A stretch of 64,000 nucleotides of DNA from Loxodes magnus (lineage: Eukaryota > Ciliophora > Karyorelictea > Loxodida > Loxodidae), in NCBI GenBank assembly GCA_946699065.1, contig CAMPDV010000004.1, forward strand, positions 1,302,001 to 1,366,000, written 5' to 3'. The position numbers and the translations under genes are program-made. Position 1 is the stretch's first letter. Every line of letters starts with the position of its first letter. Shown one piece after another: positions 34,421 through 47,114 of the stretch. The notes under the pieces were generated by a model. That model was given only the letters and a program-made list of their open reading frames with translations, was not told where the DNA came from and did no database searches.

Positions 34421-36391
34421 CTAAAAGCTGAGCTTATTAAGTATGGAGGTTAAGATTTGCATCAAATTATTACAAGTTTCATTAATAACATGCTTAGAAC
34501 ATTTAAAATACCTAATGAAATTAAAAAAATAAACATTCCTCCGATTTTCAAAAAGGGAATCAAAAGTAATTGATGTAATTGACGACCTATCGCTTTATTG
34601 AACTGTCTACTTAAAATTTATGATAAAGCACTAACATAATGACTTTATAATTATATTTATGAATGAATCATTTTACATCCAGCCTTATTTGGATTTATTC
34701 GTAAACGCTCCACTATTTAGCAAATTTGAACTATTTAGTAAATTATAGACTTGCATCGCAGATGATCTCATAAAGGTAATTGCTACTTTAATAGATGTAG
34801 AAAATATTTGATAGCATGTCTAGGAAATTACTTTTCGATCATCTTAGAAGACTTAGGTTACCTTTGGACCTAATATTGGCACTAGAATCTTTTTTAATAA
34901 TGTTAATGCTAAGTTTATAATTGATGGATATCTTACAAGAACAATTAAATAGGACAATGGAGTATTATAAGGAAGTAGCCATGCACCTGTACCTGCAATT
35001 TATACTATGATATTGTTATAAGATATTTAGAAGATAATCAGAAGAAATTAGGATTTCAAATATTATCTAAAAATTTCGCAGTACGAGCCTTTTCTTACGA
35101 CTTAATCCAATTTTACTCTTCCTAGAAAAATGCCTAAAAATTATTGCAATCTACATCTACAATTTTTGATTGAGTAAAACTTACAATTAATGTAGCCAAA
35201 TTTGAAGTAATAAAATTAAAAAAAATAAATGAAAAGAAAGCTAACCTTCTATTATTCTAAAGCTCAATGGGATTCCAATTCCTTAAAAAGATGAAATTAC
35301 CTATTTAGGATATTAGTTAGGAATAAATAAAATTACAAATTACATTGTAAATCAGTAGCTACCAAATACAGAGCAGCTATTTAAAAGCTACTGCAATACT
35401 TTCTAAATTTGGATTAGTATCCCCTCTCAGCTTCAAAACTCTTTGTAGAATTATTTTGCCTAAAGTTTGATATGGAAATGATATTACTCCGTGAACTACT
35501 ATTTCTGGAATTAAAGGAATTTAAAAAAAATAACAAAATCGTAAAGACTTATCTCAAGATAGGCGTTTAGATCTTAAGAATTCATATTCAATGAGTCATG
35601 TTTTATTGACCTAAGCTGGCTTCCTTTTACACATATAGTAACTCAAAAGTTAATGCACTTTTATTAAAATTAATGTAATACAGCAAAGAAAATCCTAACT
35701 CAGACACTGCTTTTTTATTAACTAAATGCACTAAATTTAATTTACCATACTAGAAACATATAAAGAAATGTATCGATTTGTATAATTTTGACATGACACA
35801 TGTTTAGAATATCACGGATTTTTATAAACTCACGGAATAAAAAACAAAACATAGATTCTTAATGGAATATCTTCTAGGAATACAGTTATGCCAACAGCAA
35901 AAAGAATTATAGACTAAATAGAAAATAATTAAAGTGTATTTCCTGAAATTACTTATACCAAATATAATAAACACTATATTAGAGAGACTATTTCTATCTA
36001 TAAACTGAGATTTTTTCTTATAATTTTCAATAAAAACTTAGTAATCGCCACATTTAAGTTAGATATAGCATTATTTGCTTATGTGACTAAGACTTTGATG
36101 AAATTTATCATATTTTGATTGCTAATACTATGCAGATATTATTGAGGAACTCGAAAGTCATAAAGCTTTTAAAGAAAAAGACAAGAAGAAAATAATTCTT
36201 TATGACTAAAACTATATAAACAAACATTTTTCAAATAATCAAATTCCTAAAATAGACAAATTAATCAAAAAATTTCATTCTAAATTACTAAAAAAGCGTC
36301 TTGAAATCTTTAAACTACAAGATGAGCTTTTAGAAGAGTTTCTAGAAGAAAAAAAGAGAAATTTCATCAAGAAAATAAATAAAAATATATG
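34421..36391 (+). pseudogene. Decayed non-LTR (LINE) reverse transcriptase
   Basis: Motifs of a LINE-type RT appear in order on the plus strand but in changing frames. Frame 1 has KKINIPPIFKKG, NWCNWRPIALLN (about 34565-34600), LFGFIRKRST; frame 2 has KIFDSMSRKLLFDHLRRL (about 34,800-34,860); frame 3 has DNGVLQGSSHAP (about 34,955-34,991); frame 1 again has AFSYDLIQFYSS where the catalytic FADD box belongs (about 35,085-35,115) and INVAKFEVIK; then DEITYLGYQLG (about 35,290-35,325). At least three frameshifts and the altered FADD box mean it is not functional. No endonuclease domain is present upstream, so the copy is 5'-truncated, or E1 sits next to a fragment of another element. Trp in these motifs is mostly TGA, so the element used the host code. 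Confidence 0.75.
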
Positions 36392-36631
36392 ATAGTGAAA
36401 GAACAAGAAGAAGCTTGATTGACATTGCAAACTTTTATCTTTCAACATATTTGTAATATTTATAGTCTAAGCTTAATTATTGCAACTATGTCTCAATATT
36501 CTTAAATATTGATAATGAAATTAAAATGTTCAACAGTGCCAATCTGGACACCGTTTAAAATAAGTTGTTTTATCAGCAACGCTTCTCATTATTCTTGACT
36601 TTCTAATGAAATTATCTTCACTAAGGTCTTC

Positions 36632-37531
36632 TCAGTTTCTTTGATTTCTTGTTCTTATTATTTCAAAAGGTACTTCACATCATTTTCTTCTGTAAATATC
36701 TCCATGTTAATTGCAATAAAGCCTCTAGTATTTTTCTTATTCTTTACACCAAAATTTTTTCTTGAAATTCTAAAATTTTTAGCAATTATTGTACAAATGT
36801 CACTTACTATTACAGTAGTAGCATTTCTTCCTTACTTATCTGATTGATTTTCGATTTATAATCTCTTTTTATTCTAATTCAATCTAATTTGTCTAATTAG
36901 TTATATTTGTGCTAATATCCTTTTGCTTAATAAACTCCAACTCTTGTTTTTATACGATATTTCCAAGCCTTGCTGTTTCTTATCTATGTTCAGTTTAAAT
37001 GTTCCAATATGCTTGGAGTTCCCTTTCTTAATTAATAATTATAATCTCTAAGTTATCTTATCCAAGCGATAATAAGTTTCTTAGTTCTTAATTTTCCAAC
37101 TTAAGCACTTTAATCTCTTCCTAGAGATTGGATATTTCAAATACTATCTGTTAAATATTGATTTCCTTTTTAATTATCTTTGATGGAAGTTATTTTCCTG
37201 TTATTATATTAGATTCCTTTCTTTTTATTACTTTAGGAGGTGTTTATTATAGTTATTAGGTTCTTTATTAGTTTTGTAAGTGGGAAGAAGAAGACTCTTG
37301 ATACTTTTTTTATGCCTGCTTTTTCTCTAGAGCTTTTTTCTCTTCTTTGCTCAAGAAAAAGCCGAGAACAAGATTTTAAGACTCTATTTTTTATATTCCT
37401 TATAAAGTAATGATTTCTTAAATATTGAAACTATTATATTTTAATTAATTAATAAGAGCTTAAATCTTTTCTTGCTGCCATAGTAAAAAGTACTTCAATA
37501 TAAAGATATATTTAATTATGCCTTTACTTAT
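36632..37531 (-). mobile_element. Retroelement ORF1/Gag-like gene E2 with CCHC zinc knuckle
   Basis: A single minus-strand frame of at least 299 codons ending at TGA 36632-36634. It has a hydrophobic/aromatic N-terminal part (ILKYFLLWQQEKIQALINQ), a Gln/Ser-rich linker, a coiled coil (EISNLQEEIKVLKLENQEL), ERELQAYWNI and a CX2CX4HX4C zinc knuckle, CYYCNSKWHLYNNC (about 36,787-36,828), then LYCNQHGDIYRRKW. Coiled coil plus CCHC knuckle is the layout of many LINE ORF1 and Gag proteins that bind element RNA. No in-frame ATG was found, so the 5' end is open. A Trp inside the knuckle is encoded by TGA. It is oriented opposite to E1, E3 and the RT. Confidence 0.65.
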
Positions 37532-37965
37532 TAAAAATTAGCATAAAAAAGAATACTTTTATAAAAGCTAATTAAAACTATACTTAAAAGATATAATACA
37601 ATATAACAGTATTTAAACAAAAAACTAATACAGACATAGGCAATAGTAATATGGAGATAATCTAAATAGAGTAAACAGTAAACTTACTAAATAGAATTAG
37701 ATTGAATCTTAATTATATAAGTCATATTTAACTGAAATATCAAAATAAACTTTTGCAATCGATTATATCTTTTTAATTAGTTAGCAACTTAAAAAGATTG
37801 CATGGAATATATCTTAATATAAAATAAGAAATTAAGCTTACTTAGATTAATAACTGAAGCAAATCAATTAATAATAGATATAAGATTTTTTTTAAAAAGT
37901 TTCTAACCCGGTAAAAAAATATAAATCAGAAATGTTCAGGATCTAAACTTACGAAAAGTAGGTTA

Positions 37966-38607
37966 ATGAAAACCAGGAGGTTTACTCACCAATAAATTCG
38001 TAAATAGGAGAAACCCATTGAAAGCGAGGATTTGTCCTCCTCATATGAAAGGAAATGCCTTGCAGAAGAAAAAGAAATGAACGAATCTCATTAAGATGAA
38101 ATTCTATTACTCAAAATATATAAGTAAGAAGAGACATTCTTTAACCTTTCAGAGTAATTAAGATCCATTTTAACTTAGTACGAAGTGCTTAACGAAGAAC
38201 TCGACTAATTAAAAACTTTACTTGTCACAAATAAGCACATCACAAGAGAATAAATATGATTACAGTCCTAACAACCATCTAGTTAAGTTGTATCATCTCA
38301 GATAGAAAACTCTGAATACTAGTACCCACTTCCTCAAATCTAATAACAATATATTACCTTAAACTAAAAGGACAGAAATAAAGGAATTTCTGAAAGATTA
38401 GAGAAGAAAAAATCGCAAGACCGATCTCAAGACTTTGAATAAAAAGAGAAAGAATTTACAAGAAAAAAATATTTTAATGGCAAAACTTAGAGAGAGCAAG
38501 TTGGTTAACCTTCCTAACAAAAAAGGTTGTGGAAACCTGCCACGTAAAACTTAATAGGCCGCCCCAATCAGGTTGAAATCCCTGAAGAAGGTAAACATTT
38601 ATATTGA
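37966..38607 (+). mobile_element. Retroelement ORF1-like region E3
   Basis: ATG at 37966 to TGA at 38605-38607, 213 residues: charged N-terminus, a helical heptad-rich segment (LRSILTQYEVLNEELDQLK), a Gln-rich linker and a C-terminus QVEIPEEGKHLY. This end parallels that of E1 in protein and DNA (GTT, AAATCCC and AACAT at matching spacing) and is likewise followed by an ATT-rich tail. No zinc knuckle is present. Another frame upstream (MFRIQTYEKQVNENQ from about 37,931) also looks coding, so the N-terminus may be frameshifted. Membership in the retroelement family is inferred from the tail and the neighbours. Confidence 0.45.
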
Positions 38608-38639
38608 CAAATTAGTATATATTATTACTATTATTAATA

Positions 38640-41600
38640 GATATAAAATACTTGTTAGTGGCTAGTAAATTTAAATAATTGGAATTCAATAAAAAACTAT
38701 ATGTTATGTTTGAGGTATAGCCATTAAATCATTAAGTCTAAAGTTAAAATAATAAAACCAAAACTTTTAATTAAAATTTAGGAGAAGTATTGGGACATTT
38801 TTTTGAGTAAATGCTTGTATTAAAAGTAATTTTAAGTAAAAAGATTTAAGTGTCAAGCCATTTAAAGTAAATAAATTGAAATAAACATAATTTAAGAAAT
38901 AGCTTAACTTAAAATTAAAAACTTTTATTGACATTATATAGTAAGAAACTTAATCTAGATATTAAATTTAAGAATAAAGAGAAGATAATCAGTATTTTAA
39001 AGTATTGCGAGCAAATAAAGTTTATTCTAACATTTTAAATAGTTTATTAGCTAAATTAAAACTTCACTTGATATAAATAGAATCTAATCAATAAAAAAAT
39101 TACAAAGAACTAACAAAAAATTAATCCATTATTTTCTTAAGCAAATCCTAAATAAATGGATTTTAAGAGGGATGAATTTCAACAAATTGGATTATAGAAT
39201 ACTTATTGCTTAAATTTTAAGATAAAATATGGAAGGATAGAAAATAATTTTACACTAAATAAAGAATGAATTAAAATGATACATACTAATAATTAATCTT
39301 TCATATAGATATAAACAAAACTATTTTGCTATTATTTATATTATTTTAGTTATGTATAGAAATTTTATTTTTAATATAAAATACTTCATCAAATTTAATA
39401 CTCAGCAATAGTTGAAGAAATATTCTATGAAATTTTATATTTTTTCTAAAATTTTTTAAAACTAAAGACAGCTAAACTTGGTTTAATATCTATCTAAAAT
39501 TTTTTAAGATAGTTTCCATTAAGATAAAGTATAGTTAATAAGTTATCTAAGGGATATTGATTTATGATGAATTATAGCTTTAATTGTAATTTTTATATAA
39601 AATTATATCCATTTTTTATTACGAAGTATTGGTATAAAAGTTTCGTTACAATAAAGCTTTGGAATAAATTTCTTTGATTGCTTTCTTATTAAAATAAATC
39701 AATTTTTAAGCTTATTTATTTTATTATAAATAAAGCAGCTGAATCGGTAAGTTCAGACTTTACTAATATTGTAAATCTACTATTTTTATTCCTCTAAGTT
39801 ATGTCATATTTTAACTAAAACAGTTTAGTTTTACTGTTGAGGATTAAAAGTACAATTTTCACTTTTAGTAAATTTTTGAACTGTTTCTTATGAACATATG
39901 TGAATATATTTCATATATTCAAGTTAGTGTAAGGTTATAATAAGGTTTTACACTATCATCTATGAATTCATTTCAAGAGCAGAAAAGCTAGAAAATTCAA
40001 TCAAATTATCCCTAATGATTATTCTCTTTATTTTAAAGATAGCGAGACCAAAGTTAAATGAAATTTAGATACTAATTCAAGTAAGCAAGTAAGCTCTTAA
40101 CTGATGAAATTGTATGAGATTCTTCTTAAGGTAATATTAAATTTCAGTTAATTATCCCTATTTCTTACTTAACTATTTTTATAGTAAATCATTCATTGTC
40201 TTATATTCAAAGACCTCTGTATATTTTAAATTTTTTGAATAATGAATGCTTCTATATTTTCAAAGTTATTTAGCTGCTATTTATTAATTTAAGTGTTTAC
40301 TTTTATTTATTTTCAGTATGAGTCATTAATCAATATCATGTTTTTTATTATTTAACTTTTCAAATTTTGCTATATTTATATTTGCATTTTATATTCAACC
40401 TTTCAAGTTCAAGAGCACTTAAATTAAAAAATAGTTATTTTCATCCTAGTGAATTACTCTTACATTCTTAAATTGAATTAAACTTAGGTACTTTCAAAAC
40501 TATTCTATGACATTTAATTATTTTTTAATTACGAATGCTACCACAAGCTTGTATTATACTTTTTTAACAGATTTTTGATATTAACAAGCAGGATTTGTTT
40601 CTACATTTCTAATTAATTATTACTATTTGGCATTTTTTGCTTTAGTTGCATATTTTTTGCGGTTTTCATTACTTTTTAGTAAAAGAAATGTTAACTATAT
40701 AATCTAGTTTTTATTAATAAGTCCTTATAAAATTGGTTATATTTGATCATGTTTATTAATTTTTAATCTTATTATTTCATTGAATCTTTTAAAGCTTCTC
40801 AAGTTTAAAGTAGTAATTTATAATAATTTTAGCCAATTAAAGGGAAATATTATATAATATATCTAATTTCTAACTAATTTTTAATAGCTTTTTTGCTTTA
40901 ACCTTATTGTACGATATCTTATTATTTTAATCTCTCAAGTATATATTTTAAAATAAATTGATTATTGCCTTTTTCTATTGCTTTTAAGAATTGCTTCTTT
41001 ATTAGTAAGGATAAGCATGATAATTAATTTTTATTTTATACTCTTTTTGTTCTTATTTTGAGACAACTTGCTATAAAAAGATTTTAAAGAAATGCTAGAT
41101 ATTTACATTAATACTAGTTAATCTATAAAACGTTAATAGTAAGAATATGCTTTTCTAATTTTCCTTATAATATTTTCTAGCTTTACCTTTCCATTTAAGC
41201 ATCAAGGATATTTTTAGTTAGTGATTCTTATTTTAAAGATCTCATCAAAGCTTATCTGGCTTCAATAGAAACTTTAGATAGATTTTGCTTAGCACCAATT
41301 TGAATGTCTGCTGTAAATCTAAGTTATATTAGTAAGAAAATATTTATTAAGACAACTTTATGTTACCAGCTAGTTTTAATAAATGCGTCAATCATATTTC
41401 TATTAATTGATCAATTCTTAATAAATTTTTCTGAGTATGTTTAGTTACTTAATTATTAAGTTAAACTAGCAAATATTTAATGGTCTCTTTTAGTATGTTT
41501 TCTTAAGTATATATAAATGTGATCTTTAGTATAAATTCTTTATGCTTAGATTAAATTATTGATAATTGATACTTATACAGGCAACTTTTAACTATAAGCC

Positions 41601-41896
41601 TATAATTATACAATATAATCTTATTATTTTTATATAGTTATAGCTACTTTAAAATTAAACATTTATTATTAAAGTAAATGCTTTATCTATAAAAGCATTT
41701 TGCCCATCAATAAGTAGATATCTATTATATAATTCAACTAAGCCTTTAGATAAATTAAACTATTATTTGCTATCTTTACTTTTTAACACTAATTTATTTG
41801 CAAATAAGCCTATTAAAGCATACCATCACTACTAATTTTTAACTATTAGGCTTAAAATTAATAAATGTATAAATTATTGCTTATGAAAATAATAAA
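38640..41896. other. Long very A+T-rich stretch, no supported gene
   Basis: About 3.3 kb, the longest stretch without a convincing gene. It is poorer in G+C than other intergenic regions by eye, with many homopolymer A/T runs. I found no family motif, tRNA or ordered repeat. It directly follows the retroelement nest and may be decayed element DNA or germline-type filler. Confidence 0.45.
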
Positions 41897-44800
41897 ATGA
41901 CTAAAACTGCTATTATGCTAGCTATGCTTATAGCAGCTATTGGAAATAGCTGTACCATTTATATATACATTTGCTTTTCTGTATTTACGCCTGACGAAAC
42001 ATTAAAAGGAATAAGGGAATCACTAAGAAACCATAGCAGCTAAAATACTTATATAGTCTAAGAATAGCAAATTAATAATGTACTAGACATTGATAAGCTA
42101 TCTAGCTTCGTTCACTAGAACTAGATGGATATCTTCGTGGATGTGACTTTTAATGAGATTTTTTCTTTGTTTACTAAGAAATCTCTAGAGAATAAAGAGT
42201 CTTTGGTGCTAGTTATTCCAAGATAGTTTAGAAATAATAGAAATGATAAGCATTATAGGAATGTGTACTATGTAACACCTTCATTTGAGTCTGAAAGCTA
42301 AGCTATGATAAGTTTCTTAAGATACTGGAACTTTACCAATGTTGCTTTAATCTACTAGCAAAGAAAGTCTTACTCTGAATCTTTTACTTAGCTACTAAAT
42401 GATCCCTTTATAAAAGCTACCTTTGCTATACCTTTTAGAGAGTGTAATGAAAATAACTAAGAAAAGGTGATAAATTTAATAAAATCTCTTAACTCTTAAG
42501 GTATTCCTATTAACATTATCAATACATAAGAGTGCTGAACAGAGTATATTCTAACTCAAATATTTTAGCTAAATATGATCAAAGGATATGCTTGAATTCT
42601 GGGAACATAAGCATCAGAGTTTTTATACTACTAATAATAAAATTCAAATAATACCAAAATTAAGTTACTATAAAACGGTATTTTGACTTTAACTCCTGAA
42701 ATGCTAGCATTAAGCAGTTCTAATCAGTTACTAGTTAATAGCTTTATCCAAGTACTAAGCTTAATAGATTAGATGAAAGTAACTAATATATATAACTGAA
42801 CTTAATAATTCGCCTAAATATCTAAAGGATTATTCTAGAACAATCAACTAAATACCTAGTTTAAAGTTATTAATTCACAAAACTCAGTTCGAGTTTAAGT
42901 AGCTTCAATTACCTAAAATTAATACTACAAGTAACAATCAATTATATGGCCTGGTCCTACTCAATAAACTCCTTCTAATAAGCTAAAAATTTAAATCAGC
43001 TATGCTACTGGTTTAGGAGGAACTCCATAGGAAGAAATTTTGGGTTAGCAACTTATTTTAGCCTAAACGCCATTTCCTTGTGCTGTAAGCTACATAAATG
43101 AGAAGACTAATTTACTAACTGAATATAACTACACAGCTTATGGTTTAAGTTATGGATGTGCAGTATGAAATGATTCTCTTGCTTAATCAGTTTTCGCATA
43201 AGAGAAAGATGAAATAGGACTAGCACATGTATCAATAAGTATTGCAGAGTTTATTGTTAAAAGCTTTTAGCTAGTAAATTATAAGATGAATATGAAAATT
43301 CCTTTTATATAATTACAGAACATTTAATAATTGTCCAATCCTTAAAAATTCCCATTATATTTATCTAACAATGTTGAGTTAAATGAAACTATCAATGTTT
43401 ATACTTAACTAATAAGACGAAAAGGGTGGAAGCAACTAGGTATAATCTATGATTCATACTTTTAAGGTATCTAAGAAAAGTTTTGAATACTTAAAGAATG
43501 GTGTGATTAAAATAAAATAGCTATTCTAAATAATTTAACCTTTATTAATAGTACTATAGATCCTGTATAGAGGAATAAAATTGCTTAATCTATGGCTAAG
43601 GAATGGTTATAGAAAGAGATTAAAATAGTTATTGTTCTAGGAGGAACAACTGTGTTAAGCTTAATAGGAGAATAATTATATGTATTTCATTTTAAATAAA
43701 ACGATGTAAACATTCTTCATTCTTTAACTTTGAACTGGTTTTTTGGAAGTAATGATTTGATTACTAATATGGATGCTGTTATTTAAGTATTTCATGGATC
43801 TTAATAGATAAAATAGCCAAATTGGTATGGAGATGTAGGCTAAGAGATGAAACATTATTTATAGCAATGCTAACCTCAATTTTCCTCTAATTGCTTTTTA
43901 ATGGAAATTCCATTAATAATAGCTTATGGTCTAAGAGATATTCTTAATAAAGGAAACGATTGAACTGATTCACTTGCTTTAATTAATTCAATAAGAAGTC
44001 AAAAAATAATAGGATGTTCTGGTGTTATATAATTTAAGAAAAAGTTTAACTTTAGAGATGTGTCAAATATGTTTATTTCTTCTGTTATAAGTAGAAATGT
44101 CTAATAGCCATACGAACTTCCTAGAGAAGAATATTGTGTCACATGTTCTATTGTATGAAACATAATTGGAGATGGATTAATATGAAATGATAATAGTACA
44201 GAAACTCCTAAAGATAGATTTGATTAATACAAAAATTGTCCCTTTAGCGAAAGACATGTAATAACATATAAAAAAGGAGAGTAAATAATGATAATTGAAT
44301 TAAGTATTTTATTCTTCTTAAGCATTCTCAGTGTCATTATAGCAATAAAGTTATGAAAGAAAAATAAAATAAATAAAATAGGAAGTAAATGCTTCATTCT
44401 ACGATGAATTTATTTTGTTCATTATGTTTTTTTAGATGGTTTAGTTGCTAGCTTTAGGTATGAATCTTAATAGGAATATAGGAGACAAAGTATAATTATG
44501 ATTTGATTTTTTTATTCTTAATATAGTGAATATTGAAGATGCTCAATAATACTACTGGGGTTTTTTCAGATTTTCAATCTTCATTAGTTTTTTCTATTTC
44601 CTCTTGATTGTTGGTTTCCTATATGCTTGAGAGATAAATAACAGACTAAAAATATTTCGAATTATAGGTTAAATTGCATTTGTTTCTCTTCCTATAATAA
44701 GTGAGGTTTTATTTATTCCTATTACTATGATTCTTCTAGATCCTTTAAAGTGTGTTAAAGGAAGAGATGAAAGTTTAGACTTAGAAATATAATAAGAAGA

Positions 44801-45590
44801 AAGTTTCTTAGACATTGATTGTAAAAAGAAATGCTGAACTGGTTATCATTATTTGCAGTAAGTATTTTCTCTTTTCTGCTTAGCCTTGATACTTCCACTT
44901 ACTATACTAATAAGATCTCATTGACAAGATTTGTATGCTGAAGTTCTAAATGTTAGATAGAAACCTGTTTACCTTATCTTTCAGAGTTTATTATTCATTA
45001 CTTTGATACTTCTTAAAAAACTAGTTTCAGATGGTTTGGTGTTTGGCTATATTTTTATACTTTCATTGATTGCTTTTAGTTGTTTCCATTTTAAAATTAA
45101 ACCTTGTAATTTTGAGTACATAAACTGGTGAAGAGGAATAGGGTATTGCATAATAGTATGGCTAATAGTTAGCATCTAAATAGATTAGAACATAGACAAC
45201 TCATAATTTTAGATAATTCCTATTATTTTATTATTCATTGGGTTGCTTCTAATCATCATATTTGGATTTCTCTTTGGTAGGAGATATAAAAAGCTATTGA
45301 AATGGGATTCTCCAGATAAAGTATCTCTTTTCAGATTTGCATACTAATGTGGAGTAAAAATAGATATTCTAGCTAAGCATATTGAGAAATAAAGTCAGAA
45401 GTTCTAACTAAAAATACAGGAAAAAGCGAAGTGGAATGGAAACGAAGTATCAGAAATAGAAAAAATGGAAAATGATTAGGAATTCTCTAATAAGAGAATA
45501 TCAGATTTACTCGATAAAACTATTGACTTATCTAATCAAGATCTTAAAGATTCTTTAAAGCCAAAGGAAAGTGAGGGAAATATTAAATGA
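41897..45590 (+). CDS. Large receptor-like membrane protein with ANF-receptor-like ectodomain (Y copy)
   Basis: Exons 41897-44489 and 44527-45590 give exactly 1219 codons (1218 residues). A signal peptide (AIMLAMLIAAIGNS) is followed by an extracellular part of about 790 residues. Residues about 25-320 resemble an ANF-receptor/periplasmic-binding fold, with FLRYWNFTNVALIY at the place where such receptors have their FNWTxVAIIY strand. A second similar unit follows (RRKGWKQLGIIYDSYFQGI). From TM1 (IIELSILFFLSILSVIIAI) about eight hydrophobic segments follow, then a soluble tail with a coiled coil. The layout is like class C GPCRs, so a chemosensory or neurotransmitter-like receptor is inferred. 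Many Trp codons are TGA. A diverged inverted copy lies at 56951-60637. Confidence 0.75.
44490..44526 (+). other. 37-nt GT..AG intron in Y
   Basis: It begins GTATAATTATG and ends CTTAATATAG. Removing it joins CGC-free coding on both sides in frame (RRQ to NIEDAQQYYW) and makes the total CDS an exact codon multiple. The equivalent segment in Y' has lost the GT donor. Confidence 0.8.
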
Positions 45591-47114
45591 TTGAAGATAA
45601 ATTAGGTTGTTTTTAGAATAGAATTAATTCTTAATAAATAATAAATATCCCTATTATTTCACCTTCTCCATATAATTTTCTAAATGGAACTAATTAAGTG
45701 TTGATAATTATAGTATAAATTAACTATATAAAATTAATAAGGCTAAAGCAAATAGTTATTATTATTCATATCTATTACTAGCAATCAATAAAAGGCAGTT
45801 TAGCTTTTCTTTTTTTAGTTATCATTTTCTAAAAACCAAAGATTAAAACTTTTATTTTAGTCTCGATGATATAAATTATTTAAGTTTAGAACTAAAGACT
45901 TAATTATATAAATAAATGTAATTGTAATCAAGATTAATATGTAATATTTTAAATTAAAAAGGAAATAAATTGTTATTTTTAAATCAATCATACTGTTAAG
46001 TTATAGACTCAAAGATATTATATATTCTTTATCTGCCTTCTTTCATAAGCAATGCTTAAATATGTTATTCTTCCTTTCTATTAAGTTTGATCATGCTTTA
46101 AGATAAGAAACTAGTTAAGTGTATTAAGTAGTGCTTATGTTTATGTTCAATTTTTTTAATTTAGCAAATTAAAAGAAACTTTAGTTCTGAGCCCATTTGT
46201 AGCTTGATTATTCTCTCTATTTATCCTTAGAATATTCTGATTGATTGATAAAGAAAGATAATAGACTGTATAATGTATATATAAATAGCTTATTTGTTTT
46301 TATTCAGTCTTTGCATAACTTCTATATCTAGAGTCTCAATATACCTACTTTCCTTTTTCTTGCAGTTATTAATTAAATTGCTAAAGTATTTGCTAAATGC
46401 TTGATTGTGCAATATTTAATAATGAGTTCTCTTTGCATCCAAATAATTAAAAGAGAGTAATTAAAAGGTATAAAAGATTAAAAGTTGAAGATAAAGTTCT
46501 CAATGCTATAATTAAAATTGCATTGCTAGAGAATATCTCATTTAGATAAATCTATATCTATCATATAAATTATCTAGCTTTAGATTATATAAGTGAGTGG
46601 ATTAAATTAATGTTAAGTATTACCTAGAGTATATTGAAAAATATTAGTAACAGATAAATTATTTAGTAGAAATAATAGAAGAAAGATAAGGGGAATATTA
46701 TTTAAGATATTTCCTTTGCTAGTTTAAGATATTAAACTAAAATAGAATTATTTTAGTTTTATAAGAGACATCATGTAATTTAGCATATCATTTCCTTATG
46801 CTCACACTTAAAAACCTATTAAAGTTATCTCTACTGAATAAGTACAAGATAAGGAAAATTTATTGTGTATATAATGTAAAATTTTGATTCAATAAATAAG
46901 CAGATAGTTATCTTCTATCTAATCTGAACATCAAAGATTTCTAAATTAATAGTAATTAAGAGAAGTTTAAAAGTTGGTGTAGTATATGAACTTTAGATTT
47001 GCTTATAAGCTGAATAAATTAAAGGTTAATGATAAAGGAATTAAACAAGTTAGGATTGAATTAAATCGTTACAATTTCATAGAATTCCATTTTAATTGGT
47101 TTCAAATATTAAAA
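45591..47114. other. Intergenic, no supported feature
   Basis: About 1.5 kb, A+T-rich, between two plus-strand genes. No motif recognised. Confidence 0.5.
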
